A DNA stretch of 64,000 bases from Gnetum montanum (taxonomy: Eukaryota; Streptophyta; Gnetopsida; Gnetales; Gnetaceae). The stretch lies in NCBI GenBank assembly GCA_015680685.1, contig MNCI01007652.1, positions 129,851 through 193,850 on the forward strand. Reading direction: 5' to 3'. This document shows positions 1-12,040 of this stretch, piece after piece. Each line of letters starts with the position of its first letter. Positions within the stretch are counted from its first letter, which is position 1. The notes beneath the pieces are model-generated. The model saw only the letters and a program-made list of their open reading frames with translations. It had not been told where the DNA came from and did not search any database. A program made the position numbers and the translations under genes.

Positions 1-76
1 ATATGTTAATGATAAAGACTCCAAGTGTACCAATTATTTTTGGAAATCCCTTTTGAAGATCTTAGAGAAAAGATTG

Positions 77-528
77 AATTTCTCTAGTGCATATCTTGCA
101 TAGTCCAATGACCAAACTAAAGTGGTTAACATCGTAAATATTTTGAGCCTATTAAAGCCAATTATGGTTTTTTTCCTAAGATGATGGGTAAATCAAGTAT
201 CTTTGATGTAGAGGCTTACTTACTTGAAAACTTTATGAAGGAGATGATAGATATTCATGTTCAATTTAGGAAATATCTTGAGAACGTTGAAAAAATACTT
301 CAAAAGAAAAATAAGGGAAAGAGGAAGCCTAATTTTGTTATAGCTAATTTTGTATGGATGCATTTGAAGAAGAAGAGTTTGAGAGGTGTGAAAGTTTCAA
401 AATTAAAATTCAAGAAGATGGCTACTTTCAAGATAAAGAAAAAACTCAATGAAACTTCCTTTGAAATTCAATTACCAAATAATGTGGATATTATAGTAAG
501 TATCATCATAATTCAAGATTTGATATAG
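77..528 (+). pseudogene. Ty3/gypsy integrase C-terminal fragment
   Basis: This is the tail of a Ty3/gypsy retrotransposon integrase, the enzyme that joins element cDNA to host DNA. Around 77-130 one frame reads FSSAYLA, a stop, then NDQTKVVN. This matches the 'FSSAYHPQTDGQTEVVN' block holding the catalytic Glu; here that Glu reads as Lys. After a frame change, the 115-residue ORF from 181 carries NFVWMHLKKKSLRG and later FEIQLPNNVDIIVS. These match the 'GDLVWLHLRKERFP' SH3-like part and the 'YKLELP...VSATFNVSDL' end of plant gypsy integrases. The open stretch 181-528 is a fragment without its own start signal. It is cut off at the left edge of the window. The next ~1.4 kb holds no recognisable 3' end or LTR. 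Assignment to Ty3/gypsy is firm; the lineage is not resolved. Confidence 0.75.
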
Positions 529-2004
529 CATAATATGAAAATAACCAATTCCACATCCACTAAATAGTCTAACAAATTGAATTCTTCAAATTCAAAGGAT
601 ACTTAGAGATCATTAAAGAAATCAAAGATAGTGTTTTCTCTAAACATTAGTGAGCATAAAGCGAGATGAAAAAATGTATGGAATAGACAAGAAATAGAAA
701 ATAAATAAAAAATGTACATGCAATGTGATACGAAAGAGAACAAAGCATGCATAAGGATGATAGAGAAAATAAGAAAGCAAAGTACATTAAGAGAAAATCT
801 TTAAAGAACAACTACATCTTTAGAATGAAGAAATACTTAAAAGAAATTCGATACAATGCCAAAGATTGGAAAATCATAAGTTATGATACATGAAATAAAA
901 AATATAAAAAAAGAACTTGGGAATCCATGATAAGAGTCTTTCAAAATGAAGTAGGTATGGCCAATGAGGTGTTGCATTATCTCATTCTCACTCTGATGTT
1001 AGTGTTTGATGTAAAAATTCATAAGATCATTGTAGATTCTAACATTGATAACGAATAGAGAAAAGAAGATTTAATTAGATCTATTTTTTGATCTAAATAT
1101 AAAGGGATTCTTTATGTGCTAGAAGGAAAACATAGGAAATATAATATATTAGCAGAGAGGAGAAAAAGAATAAAAAAGTGACTCAATCTCTAGAAATAAA
1201 GTAGTTATTCTATAGAGAGGTTGAGTCTTTTAAAAGAGAACATTTATTTTGTAAAAAGTAAAGCAAAGACACTTGTTTGGCCTCATCAATGTAGGATATG
1301 AAAAGAAAAAAAGATAGGGAGATAGTTGAAAATAAAAATAATAATAAAACCAAGGGAAAGAATACCAAGAAAATTACCAATACACCAATTTTTGGGTGTT
1401 ATGTCATAGAAGTAGGAAATGGTTAGATCTCTAAAATCAACCTCTTTCTTACCTCACTCATATGAATGTTCACACTTCTTACATTACTTCACACTCAATA
1501 CTCTCTCACTGGATTGGGATAGATTCAATTGTTTGACCTCAATGATGTTAAATATAGAGAGGAATGAAAACTTATGAGGAGAGTAGATAATAGAAAAGAG
1601 AGAAAAATATTGTATAGGAGAGTAGAAATTATAGCATACAAAAATAAAGAGAAAAAAATGAAAGGATAGAAAAAAAGAATATTGTTCATACATCTATCAT
1701 GAGCATGGTGCTATGGCACATAAGTGGGGCATGATTAAACCCTACATAATGTATGGTTAAAAAAGATGTCATATATATTGTTGAAGTAATCCATCTTTGT
1801 TCTAGTCAAAAATACATTCAATCACTCCCTCACATGAAGCACTGAGATATTTGGTCACTCAAAAACCTCTAATTATGCTAAGCACATAGAGTAGAATGAG
1901 ATAGATAACATAGGAAAATATGAAGAAAATAGCTATAGAAATAGTAGAATATGATATAGAGAATGCAATATAAAATAGGATTTAGAGTAAATCTATTATC
2001 CTAA
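529..2004. other. A-rich stretch without a recognisable gene
   Basis: Purine-rich and A-rich on the plus strand. Short ORFs in it show no family motif and no codon structure. It may hold decayed 3' sequence of the integrase fragment to its left, but no polypurine tract or LTR edge could be placed. Confidence 0.5.
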
Positions 2005-3159
2005 TGTTGTAATGCATGAAAAATTTGGTGCTGGAAAACCAAAAATTCTAGGTGAAACAATTTAACTTTGGATCCCAAGGGCCTTTGAGAAGAGGATCTC
2101 AAGCACCTTGGATAGTCTTATTGATCATCTAGGGACTTAGAATTCATAAACAAGGCATGAATTGAATTTAAAATTGTAGATCTAGTAATAAAGAAATTAG
2201 AAATAAACTTGCACAAAATGAATTAACTACAAGTTATATTAAAAATAATAAAAAGTGTTACAAATATAAAGTTCATATTGGTACAAGTTTAAAAAATTCT
2301 TGAATGCTCAAAGAGCCAGAAGGAAGATGTTTGGAGCTTGATGAAACTAACCAAGTGTGTCCTGTAGTTAGCTTCACGATCCTAATGCTCCAAAGTTATG
2401 CTCTCAAAAAATCTCTTCTCTTTCTCTAGTATTAGATCTACCTTAGTGGGTGTTGAAAATGGTTGTTAGGTTGTTAGAAGTTTTGATGCTTTGCAATGCT
2501 TTGAGAGATTCTATGCTTAGCAAAATGCATATTTTCCCAAAAATTATTTTCAATGTGTTCAAATTTGATTTAAATAGGCCATTGATGTCCAATTTGACAA
2601 TACAAATTTTCTACCCCGATTGTTGATAGATTGCTATAATTTGAAGGTATGGTAGGCTATTAATTCTAGTGTAGTTTTTCATTTATGGTAAGTTTTATGC
2701 ACAAAGACCATTAAAAATACACTGGATGCTATAAAATCTATGCTAACATTGAAAAATATGCTACCTTCACTCAAACTATGCTGGCCTTGGAATGATATGA
2801 TGGTTTCATGAAAACTACACTAGCCTTGCTGTGAAAATTAATGTCCAACAATTCCTACACTAGTTGTAGGTGGCACCAACATATTTTTTTCTTTGACCAA
2901 CATAAAACCCATGAAAAATCCAAAGTTGGAAATTCCCAAGGAATTTTCAGCCTTCCCAAGTCCAAATACATACATGACATAACTTGTTCCACTTGGGAAG
3001 TAAGATAATAATAACTTATGAGACATTTTTAGCCTCAAAAAGTTAAATGTGAGATCACAAGCTATGAACTATAAAATTCACATTTTAAAATGAAATCTTG
3101 CCTCAAATTTAATGGTGAAGGTTATGAATTGTAACTTGAATTTTTTTAGTGATGTTTCA
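2005..3159 (-). mobile_element. LTR of a decayed gypsy element (copy 1)
   Basis: About 1.15 kb, matching 27096-28289 in the same orientation with many substitutions and small indels. Shared landmarks include the start of the match (CCTAATG), 'TTTAACTTTGGATCC', 'AAGAAGATGTTTG' and 'AATGAAATCTTGC', and the match stops at 3159. Read on the minus strand it starts TG at 3159 and ends CA at 2005. Directly outside its minus-strand start is a purine-rich stretch (3160-3175, AAACAAAGAGAAACCA), as expected for the PPT of a 3' LTR. It contains clustered CACTAG-type motifs (2690-2870). It could be a solo LTR, but its position after the integrase at 4240 favours a 3' LTR. Confidence 0.6.
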
Positions 3160-3175
3160 TTGGTTTCTCTTTGTT

Positions 3176-4239
3176 TATGTTTTGAGAATTGACTCGAGAG
3201 ACATTGACAAAGAATGTAAAACACCATCTCCAGTTTATCACCAACTTTTCTTCTCCCTGCTTGATTCTATAGTTGTCAAGCCATGCTAGATAGTGCTTAT
3301 GATGATGAGATGAGGCTTTGATGACATGATATGGAGTAAAGGCTATATTCAGTTATAATTTTATGATTATAGGAGTTAAGAATGAATTTCATAGGTTGAC
3401 ATCATGATTATGGTGTGGTAATGACATGCTTACTAATCAATGTAGTCTTCATGCTTACTATTTTAAAGTGATGATCACTTGATAATGTTTTTCAAGTACC
3501 AACACTTTGCTCCAAGGCTTCTTTGGTGGTTAGGCTCCTCCCTTTGTATGTTTGGAGTCGTTGATTTATATTTTGGGAATTATTGACCTCTTGGATTTCT
3601 TGGTAACTTGCTCCCCTCTTTTTTTTATTTTTGGGATGAAACCTTCATTAGGTTTCATTACCAAGGCTGAACTTAATTTGGTTTTCTTATTGAATGATAT
3701 TTGTTACATCCAACAAACTTAACAGTGGAGCATGAAGAAGGTGATGTCACATGACCATAGTGCATGAATGCCAAACATAGGTTACCTCTATTGTTTAGGG
3801 TAAGAAAAGTTATAATTAGGCTATCGTATTGTGGTTCAAAACGGTTAACAAAAATGATGTGAATCAATCACTCTTGGTATGCTAGGATAAGCTAACCAAA
3901 TCTCATGGATTAATGTCACGTGGTAACTTGCTACTGCAATGAGTTGCACCTTTGTAATGACTTCATGCTTCGTCCTACAGGCACAACTCTAAGAGAATAA
4001 GAAAATAAGTTAAAGAAGACATGTTGTTACAATACATTTCATAATACTACATGAGATAACTAGTAAATCATGCAACCATCAGTTACTATTGCTACAATCA
4101 TAGAGAGATCTATGTGGTGTACATCAAATTTACAAACTTGTAGTTCATTCATTATGCCAAAAAAAGAGAGAGATAGATGTTGATCATGTAGACTTGCTTA
4201 CTATAAGTTGTAAAGGCCATCGATGTCAATTGTTAATTC
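3176..4239 (-). other. Presumed 3' untranslated region of the gypsy element
   Basis: About 1.06 kb lies between the end of the minus-strand integrase and the LTR. No ORF here has a recognisable motif. A second purine run on the minus strand sits near 3609-3630 (AAAAAAAAGAGGGGAG), but no LTR start follows it, so it is not taken as the functional PPT. Confidence 0.4.
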
Positions 4240-5400
4240 ATTGGTAAAAAAGATCATGATATATGTAATAAGGCTTGAGATAGGAATGGTTGATCAAGTT
4301 GGCCAATTCATTTCCATCTATGTCTACTACTTTGAAGGCTTCATTGTCATAAGTCTTGGTGACTAGGAAAGGCCCCTCCCAATTTGTTGAGAATTTTTTT
4401 GCATGTTAACAAATAGCCTCAAGTACCAAGTCTTCTTTCTTGATCTTTTTCTTGTTTAGGTAATGTCAATGTTATTACCTTAGCCTCTCTTGGTACCATT
4501 TGATGTGAGAAAGCATTTGTATCCATTACTCTTCCATTTAATCAAGATCAATGGTACATAGCTCATTGTTCTGCTCATCATTGATGAAGTCAAATAGAGC
4601 CACTCTATGTGATGGAACCTACAATTCAAGAGGAAAATACCTTAAGATTCATAAACTAGGCTATATGGGGTGACATTGGTTGTAGTTTGAAAGGTAGTTT
4701 GATAAGCCCAAAGTGCATGAACAAGCTACTCATGCCACTTTCATCTACTATAGTTTAGCATCTTTTTAAGTAAGTTGATGATGGTCTTGTTGCTACCTTC
4801 AACTTGTCCATTGTCTTGAGGATAGTATGGTGACAAAAAGAAATGTTTAATGCCTATATCTTGATAAAAGCCTTTCATTTCTTGGCTACTAAACTATGAT
4901 CCATTATCTATGACATTGATCAAAGGTATGCCAAAATAGGCTACTATGTTGCCTAATATGAATCTTCAAACTTATTGAAACATTGTCTTCCTTAGGGGAA
5001 CATCTTCAATGCACTTTGTAAAATACTTGGTTGTAGTAATGATAAAGCTATACCCCATGAAAGACTTAGGCATTATGGATCCAATAATGTTAAGTCCCCA
5101 TTGTTCAAATGATCAAGTTATCTAAGTAGTGTGTAATGAAGTTGGTGGCATGTGTATCAAGTTGTTATGCCATTGATAAGTATTCTAAGTTTTAACCTTT
5201 TTTAGGAATTCACATTCCATATAGGACCAATAATAACCTAGTCATCTAATTGTTGCATCCATGGCTCTATGTCCTATATGTCCTCTAGTTACCCCTTTAT
5301 GAACTTGCTCAAGAACTATGCAAGATTTGGCTTTGCCCAAGAATACTAACACTATGTCATCATAGGACCTTTGAAATATTATGTTACCACCTATAATGAC
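4240..5400 (-). pseudogene. Ty3/gypsy integrase (minus-strand element 1)
   Basis: Decayed integrase read on the minus strand, continuing from the RNase H at higher coordinates. Domains in order: an HHCC-type zinc region (about 5290-5180: VTRGHIGH, MDATIR, LGYYWSYM), the catalytic core, and a C-terminal part ending NWEGPFLV and LKPYY near 4245. In the core, the first catalytic Asp reads Asn (WGLNIIGS, about 5095). The second is kept (IDNGS, about 4895-4912). The Glu is kept in GQVEGSNKT (about 4795-4821). WHELVHALWAYQTT-like and TPYSLVYES blocks follow, with stops where Gln or Trp is expected. It is dead: there are several stops and a missing Asp. The block order and wording fit Tat/Athila-side plant gypsy elements. 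Confidence 0.85.
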
Positions 5401-5499
5401 ATATTATTTTTATCTTTTACATATGTTATGTTTTTGAGAAGTAGTCAATTCCTATGGAGGTTCATCATGCATTAGGTAAAATTTGATATCCTCATACCA

Positions 5500-6430
5500 T
5501 TCTTTTTGAGGAGAAATATTAATAGAGGCTATATAAATGTCTTTGGTGTTTTGCATGATGGGAATAACATAGTTCATGGTTAAGGAAGGTAACTTGCTAA
5601 ACACATTGGGTGTCACACTTAGTGCTAAGGTTGTAATGGCAATGGCTAATGTGTTTTCGGTTCAAGGTATGTGTTTATTATCAACGTCTATAAATTGTTA
5701 CATTAATTTCTTAGCTAGGTCATAATAAGGCTATATATGTTTGTATTTGCATGCAAAAACCTTAGTTACTTGGTTAACCACAAGTTGCAAATCATCTTTG
5801 ATCATTAGGCATTTGATTCCTTGGTCATAAGCCATCATCATTCCTCTAATTAATCCTTCATACTCCACCATATTTTTGGTACATGAAAATTGAAGGTGAT
5901 GTTATGATAGCAACAAAATTGGCCCCATGGATAGTTGAAGCTTCATAAAAGTGCATGATTACCTCATAGCCTTTAGGTACTTCGTTAATAATGTTGACAT
6001 TCTTATTAGGGAATTCAAGGTTAGTGGTTGCACGGTCTTTGACTAGGGAAGCTGTAAGTTGTGTAGCTATAGCTTGACCTTTAGTTGAGGCTTGGAAGAT
6101 GTAATGTAGGTCCAACTCAATTGTTATGGCTTTCCAATGGGCTACATGGCCACTTTCATAGATATTGGTCATTATGGCTCTAATCACATTATCCTTGCAA
6201 ATGATATTGACTTTGCTTTTAAAGAGGTAGTGTCTTCACTTCTTCAATGAGAAGACTAGGGATAGAAAATACTTCTTCACTTTAGTGTATTAGGTCTCAT
6301 AGGTAATTAGTGCATGGCTTAGGTCATATACTGACAACTCTACTTCATCATCTCACTTTTGATAGAGTAGAGAGGCAATGGATGCATTGGAGATAGCAAG
6401 GTTTTCAAAGGCTTCTTAGTATTGAGCCAT
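5500..6430 (-). pseudogene. RNase H region of Ty3/gypsy pol (element 1)
   Basis: Covers the end of the reverse transcriptase connection and the RNase H that degrades RNA in RNA:DNA hybrids. A 109-residue open stretch (5858-6187) contains GHVAHWKAITIELDLHYIFQ, then KGQAIATQL, as in 'GRVARWALLLQEFDITY...KGQAIADHL'. Next is MHFYEAST in place of 'MYFDGAS', so the first catalytic Asp is lost. Further on, VEYEGLIRGMMMA matches 'AEYEALIAGLRMA' with the catalytic Glu kept. DDLQLVVNQVT matches 'GDSQLVVNQV'. The extra plant-type RNase H block before integrase is typical of the Tat branch. This reading overlaps the C-terminal end of the RT and runs into the integrase. Confidence 0.8.
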
Positions 6431-7330
6431 CCACTGATAACAAACTCATTTCTTAAGAAATTTTTGCATGGATTGTAACTTATCTGTAAGCATGGCAATG
6501 AATATATGGATAAATTGAAATCTACATTGCAATTCTTGAATCTCCTTAAGGTTAGTTGGTGCTACCAAGTTGGATGTAGCCTTAACCTTATTAAGATCAA
6601 CATATATCCTTGTTTTAGATACTACAAAGCCAAGAATCCTAGTAGTTTTGATGCCAAAGATACACTTCTTAGGATTAAGCCTGAGCTCATATTTGAGGCA
6701 TCATTTAAGCACTAAGTTAAGGTCATGTGCATGGTCATTGACCATTTTAGATTTGATAGCTATGTTTTCCACATAGTCATTAAGTAACCCTAGCATGTAA
6801 TCACTAAAGATATACATCATGGCTCATTGATAGGTTGTGCTTGCATTCTTTTCACCAAAGGGAATTATCGTTGTAAAAAGGGTCATGAAGGTTGTACAAA
6901 GTTGATGATCTGGATTAATCCTAACTTGGTTGTATCACAAGAACCCATCCATGAAGGATAACAAGGCATGTCTAGTGGTAGTACCAATAAGTTGGTCAAT
7001 ACTAAGAAAAGGGAAATCAGCTTTGATAGTTAGCTTATTCATGTCTCAAAAATGAATATGGATACTCCCATTTTTCTTAGGGACTACCCTTATGTTAGAC
7101 ACCTAACTTGTGTAATCGAGCAACTTGAATGAAACCAGTTTGATATAGTTTCATGATCTCATCACAAACTACCAAGGCTAAATTTGGTCTAATCTTACAA
7201 AATTTTTTCTTAACTAGCTTGATACTAGGATTGATTATGATGTTATGTTATACTAGATGTGGATCAACACTTAACACATCTTCCTATGATAAGACAAAGA
7301 ACTTAATATTGTCTTCAATGATCTTAGTGA
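6430..7330 (-). pseudogene. Reverse transcriptase of Ty3/gypsy pol (element 1)
   Basis: Decayed reverse transcriptase on the minus strand. Blocks in order: EIMKLYQTGFIQVA (about 7186-7128; family 'EIEKLLDAGFIYPV'), a proline/lysine 'PKKNG' region broken by stops, LLSFMDGFL then YNQVRI (about 6950-6900), IPFGEKNASTTYQ (about 6865-6830; 'MPFGLKNAGATYQ'), YVENIAIKSK (6747-6776), LRLNPKKCIFGI (about 6690) and LGFVVSKTRIYVD. The active-site YVDD has become YVEN, so both catalytic Asp residues of that box are changed. Protease and gag are not found directly upstream. The sequence beyond about 7600 turns into repeat fields, and the missing part may be at 23950-25850. Confidence 0.85.
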
Positions 7331-7789
7331 TGTCTTTAGCCTATTGAGGTTCCAATGAGAAAATTCATTTCAATTTTTTTTCCTTGCCATTATGTGTTGT
7401 AACAAGAAGCTTAACTAGAGAGTCTTCAATAATGTCCCCAACCTCATAGTTAAGGGCTTTAACTAGGTGTTCAATCCATTTGAAAGGCTTTTCTATAGAG
7501 GCTATGTGGTTGACTTGGCTCTTAGGCTCAAGATCTAAGTAATTAAGGTCAATGAATCATTAAACATAACCATGAGGTCCACTTAGGCTTAAAGGAAAAC
7601 TAATTTTCTTTTAGGTGTCCATACTCCAATCCTACACATTAACCATAAGCACATTAAGTAGCACCTACATGATAAAACGAAAGAATAATGTCAAAGTAAT
7701 GTAAAATACTTTAGTAATAATGCATAGATAAGCCAAAATACATTACTTCAGTGGTCAAACAAGTTTTACATAAGGTAAACAAAGGTTCT
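7331..7789 (-). other. Sequence upstream of the RT, no clear domain
   Basis: Lies where the linker between protease and reverse transcriptase of element 1 should be. No protease motif is seen here. The right-hand part becomes rich in AAG/AAT runs and grades into the short repeat field. Confidence 0.35.
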
Positions 7790-8300
7790 AAGAGGTAGGT
7801 TAAAGAAAAGAGTGAGAAATGAAGGCTAATTGGTATAAAACAAGGTCCAAATGAAGGCCAAATGATAGTTTAATAAGTTTAAATGAAGACCAAATTATCG
7901 TTGAAGCCCATTTAAGGATGTTAAATAAGGTTAAAGCATGGTCAATAGAGGCCATAAGAGATAATATAAGGTAAATAAGATGAATCAAAGGTCAAATAAC
8001 ATGGAATGAAGCCAAATGATGATCAAATGAGGACAAATGAAGACCAAATGATTGTCAAGCCCTATCAAATGATATTGAGCAAGGTCATATTTATGTCCAA
8101 TGATATTAACTAATGTAAAATCAAGCCAATTGAGATTTAAATGATCTCAAAGAACAAAAAAATGTAGTGGACCAAGGTTAAATGATGAGAAGATGATGCA
8201 AATGAAGCTAGATGATACCAAATGATATGAAAATAAAGGTCAATATTGTATAACAAGCTCAAATTAAACCAAAACTCAAAGAAACAAGGCCAAACCAATC
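7790..8300. repeat. Degenerate short tandem repeat field (CAAATGAAG type)
   Basis: Variants of CAAATGAAGACCAAATGAT (about 19-20 bases) recur irregularly, for example near 7845, 7880, 8020, 8037 and 8210. The repeats are strongly diverged and spacing is uneven, so this is an old, decayed simple array. No ORF of note. Confidence 0.5.
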
Positions 8301-8379
8301 AAGGTGGATAACATGTTATAAAACATGGTCAATATGGATCAATCAATATCACATTTTGCTAGTTTTATGGCTTAGAGAA

Positions 8380-10050
8380 CCATGGTGAAAGGTTCTAAGG
8401 TCGATGAATGAGTTTGGGCACTAGGGGAGGTCATTGTGGGCCTATTTGGGGGCAAAAATGATGTCTTTTTGAAAAAATACACTAGAACAACCATAAAATA
8501 CAATGGCCATCATATTTTTGGCAAGTTCTAGTGTATTTGTTAATAAAATGTGGTTTCTAAGATTCATTAGGACTAGTTTTTGGGTTGTGATGCCTTGAAC
8601 TAATAAAGTAGTGGATCAGGAGTGGAAATTGGTCAATTTTGGTGTCTATTTGACATCCTCAAGGTTCTAAATGCTATCAAAGGATAAAAAATACATTGGC
8701 CAACATAGTTTTCTCTAGTTCTAGCATAGTTTTATATAAAAAATTAATTTAGGATGGCTCAAGTTTGAAATTATTGCTCTAGCAACCTCCTAGGATAGCG
8801 TACGGGTGTTAAGGTTGTTGAATGGTCATTTGAAGATTCAAATAAGTTAATAAAAGTAGTGTTTGGAATCTTAGACCTCAAAAATACATTGGCCAATGTA
8901 TTGTTGCTTGGTTGTAGTTTATATTTGATAAATTTGATCTTTTCATGCTCAAAATAAAGACAAATTATAGTTGGTTATAAGCTCTAGGGTTCTAAGCTTC
9001 TCTTGTCAATTTTTAGGTTATTCGGAGTGGGGTTAGGCTGTCAGATTTTCCTTGGAAACTAAAACTACTTTGGCTAGCATATTTTTAATTTCCTCCAATG
9101 TGTATTTAGTTCAATTTTGATTTATGGATATTTTTAATGGTCAATCGACTAAGTTTTTTGGCTCCTGAGATTGTTGGTGTCCATGGCTATGGTTTAAGCT
9201 CAAAATTGTTGATTTCAAAGGTCAATGGAACCTTGATTTGGCCACTTCTTCTAACAAAATATACTAGCCAATGTATTCTTGGATGTCTCTGGTGTAGTTT
9301 TAAATAATATGATTGATTTTTGCTATTTCTAACATAGTTTTCATGGTTTGATGGCTATTAGAAGTTGCAGCATGGTTTTGGAGCTAGATTGATGCATTTG
9401 AAGGTCAATTTGGCTAGTTGATGTCTGGTTCTTAGGTTTTTCTTGTAAAAGATACACTAGCTAGAATAGTTTTGGCCTCTTCGAGCATATATTTTTATGT
9501 TTCATAAGTTTTGACTTACTTTTAGCTTTATATTTATCTTTCCAAGATCACCAAACACTTTGGTAAGGTATGGAGGCTAGGGTTGGCAATTTTGAAGGCT
9601 ATTTGATGCTTTATTCATTTATCTTATGGGAAATCTCTAGAAATATGCACTAGCTAGTGTAGCTTTGGATCCCTCTAGTGTAGTTTCTCAAGAATCATGG
9701 ATTTTGACATTTTTTAATAGGTTCTAAGAGGTTCGATATCTATTGAGAGTTCGAACTAGGGTTTGAGGCTTGATGTGGCCATTTTAAGGTCATCTGGAGG
9801 ATTGGTTACTATTGATTATTTCCATCCCTAGTAAAATTATGTTGGCCAATGTAGTAATCCAAAAATGTCTTATTTCTTATTTTTTTTTCCTTTCTTGGTG
9901 TTTAGAAGCCTTTGATGTCAATGTTTGGTTTTCAATTTTGGACAAGGTTCCATTGCCTGCAATTTGCTAAGCATGGGTAGTTAGGAGGTCTATCTTGGTC
10001 ATTGTTGATGCTTGGCATCCATTCCAAGGCTTATTTGGGAATTAATCCCA
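8380..10050. repeat. Old tandem array with ~190-195 bp period, 8-9 copies
   Basis: A recurring anchor of the form AAAATACACTAGCCAATGTAG, followed about 20-25 bases later by CTCTAGTGTAGTTTT, appears near 8472, 8686, 8881, 9060, 9256, 9447, 9641 and 9833. The steps are about 214, 195, 179, 196, 191, 194 and 192 bases. Between anchors a second conserved part reads like 'GGTCAATTTTG...TTTGATG...GGTTCT' (for example 8630, 9400, 9585, 9775). The anchor pairs CACTAG with its reverse complement CTAGTG. Monomers are heavily diverged, mostly by C-to-T and G-to-A changes. No coding function is evident. Confidence 0.7.
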
Positions 10051-10484
10051 ACGTATCTTTTGTTGGAAGATGCAAATCCCATTGGATTGAGATTTTTAGT
10101 AATTTATTTGGGAGGTGCCTAATGGAGCCTACCCAAGCTTAAATTATCATTAGGCATTAAAGTTTCCACAAATCTAGCATAGGTTTTACTTTTCATATGT
10201 GAGCATGAATTCCAATGGATGTTATGTGGGATTTGTGGGCATGGAGGATTATGGTACCAATGCATACGTATTGGAAGTCTTTTTCTTTGTAAATTGTATG
10301 CAAATTGATCTTCCTAACCCAACTTATACATGAAACACTTGGAGTTGAGGCTTTTCAACTATTCTTAGCTTATTTTCTATCCAACCTTAGCATATCTTTA
10401 CTACCTTTCATCACAAAGGTAGTGTAGTTGCAAGAAGATGCAAAGGAGTTCAAGGTTTTCTAGCTATTTACTCAAGATGTCAAG

Positions 10485-10690
10485 GAGGCAAGGGGGGAAA
10501 AAAATATAGCCATTAAGAAGGTAAAATCTACCACAAAAGGGACATCCCACTTGCCTAGGCCATCCATTGTAGAAGTTTCATCTAGCATGACTACTAGGCG
10601 CCCTTCTTTAACCATTTTCATCAATTTTTAGCAAAGTATGTAGGCATTTTCTAGTGTCTAGGTCATGTGTGTTAAGAAAATTTTGCATTG
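10485..10690 (-). pseudogene. Possible gag zinc-region fragment of a gypsy element
   Basis: On the minus strand, one frame reads TLENAYILC, a stop, then KMVKEGRLVV, followed by DETSTMDGLGKWDVPF. This resembles the segment after the gag zinc knuckle of Tat-type elements ('GHDTEDCWTLRNKIEDLIREGKL'), which binds element RNA. The first cysteines cannot be placed and the fragment is short. It lies between the 190-bp array and an A/T-rich stretch, with no flanking gag or protease. It may belong to element 1 or to a separate relic. Confidence 0.3.
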
Positions 10691-10699
10691 TATGGTTTA

Positions 10700-12040
10700 G
10701 TTGTTGTATCTATGTTGTGACAATGTGTTCACATTGTTGTTTTGGTCTGAGGGCCTTCTTGTACAAAATTTTAAATTTTTATTCAAGTCCATCCTATGCA
10801 TTTTCACTACTTTTTACTGAAAAAAAAGCAATGCCACTTTCCAATTTTTTTTTAAGAAAACAACACAAAATTTTTAATTTTTCAGGCCATAAATTTTTTT
10901 ACTCTATTTAATGGTCATAAAAAAATTAAATCACTAATTTTTGAGCTATAGTTAATTTTTATGATTTTTTTTCATAGACCAATGCATAGTGATTTTTAAG
11001 TTTTGAACTATTTATACCCCTTTGAGACTGACAGTGTTGATATACTTTAGTATTTTTCTCATCAACATCCTAGCCTCCTAAGGATTTCTAGGACTATGTG
11101 GGAGGGTTTTGACTATTTTTGTAATTTTTAAGAATTTATATATAATTTTTCTTGAGGCTTCACTACAATTGCTTTACTACAAAGTGTGTCTTTGAGAAAA
11201 AATTCAAAGTAATTCTAGGTTGCTTTTTGAATATTTATAAGTTTATTGTTACAACGTTGGGCTAGGATTTTTGTTGATTTATGTGTGTTTATGTTTCCTA
11301 GATGTAGAAAAATGTTTTTAGTAAAATTTTATCATTGTTTGGTTATGTAAATTACCCTATATAGTTGTTGTTTCAGTTGCTACAACTGCAAGCCTCCTAG
11401 GCTGTACAAGTAGCATTGGTACACTTTTTGAATTTTATTGTGAGTGTTTTTGGCTTTTAATCATTATTTACATGTTGTATGCTAGTTTTCAATAACTTTT
11501 TAAATTTTTTGAAATTTTTTATGTAGCTTTCCTAGAGTTTTACTACACCTATTTCATTGTAAACTGGGGTTTCTAGTTAAAATTTCATTGAATTCAAGTT
11601 GGAATTTTTATAGCTATTACTATATTATTAAAAGCACATTCTCATAGTTTTAATATTTTACATTGAAATTCTATAATTTTTATGTATATTTATACCATGA
11701 GCCTACCATCAATGTTAATGGGCCACTTGGTTTTCAGTTAATTTTTAGTAAAATTTTGTTTTATGTTTTAATGGTTGTAATCAAAACACCACAAAAATTT
11801 GGGTCTCGACATCTCGACTACAAATTTGGCTAAGTGTCAAAATAGTGACACTTTGCCCATATCTTTCTAAGTTTTGAGTATAGTCAGCTTCAAACTTCTA
11901 GATTTACAAAATTTTTCCAAGTGTCAGAACGATGGCACTTTCTACACCCTATTATGTTGTGTAACGTAGCACAACATAGCATTTTGTTATGATGTGTAGC
12001 ATAGCACCACGTAGCACCTTGTCACACTACATAGCATAGA
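10700..12040. other. T-rich stretch without a recognisable gene
   Basis: Long T-rich runs on the plus strand, no motif-bearing ORF. From about 11945 irregular GTAGCA/CATAGCA units appear and lead into the regular minisatellite to the right. Confidence 0.45.

Noticed and set aside
3609-3630. Purine tract on the minus strand as the functional PPT of gypsy element 1
   Set aside because: No TG-starting LTR follows; the tract at 3160-3175 abuts the LTR edge instead.
6506-6776. Two overlapping plus-strand ORFs of 68-69 residues
   Set aside because: They lie opposite the minus-strand RT blocks (LRLNPKKC, YVEN) and are shadows.
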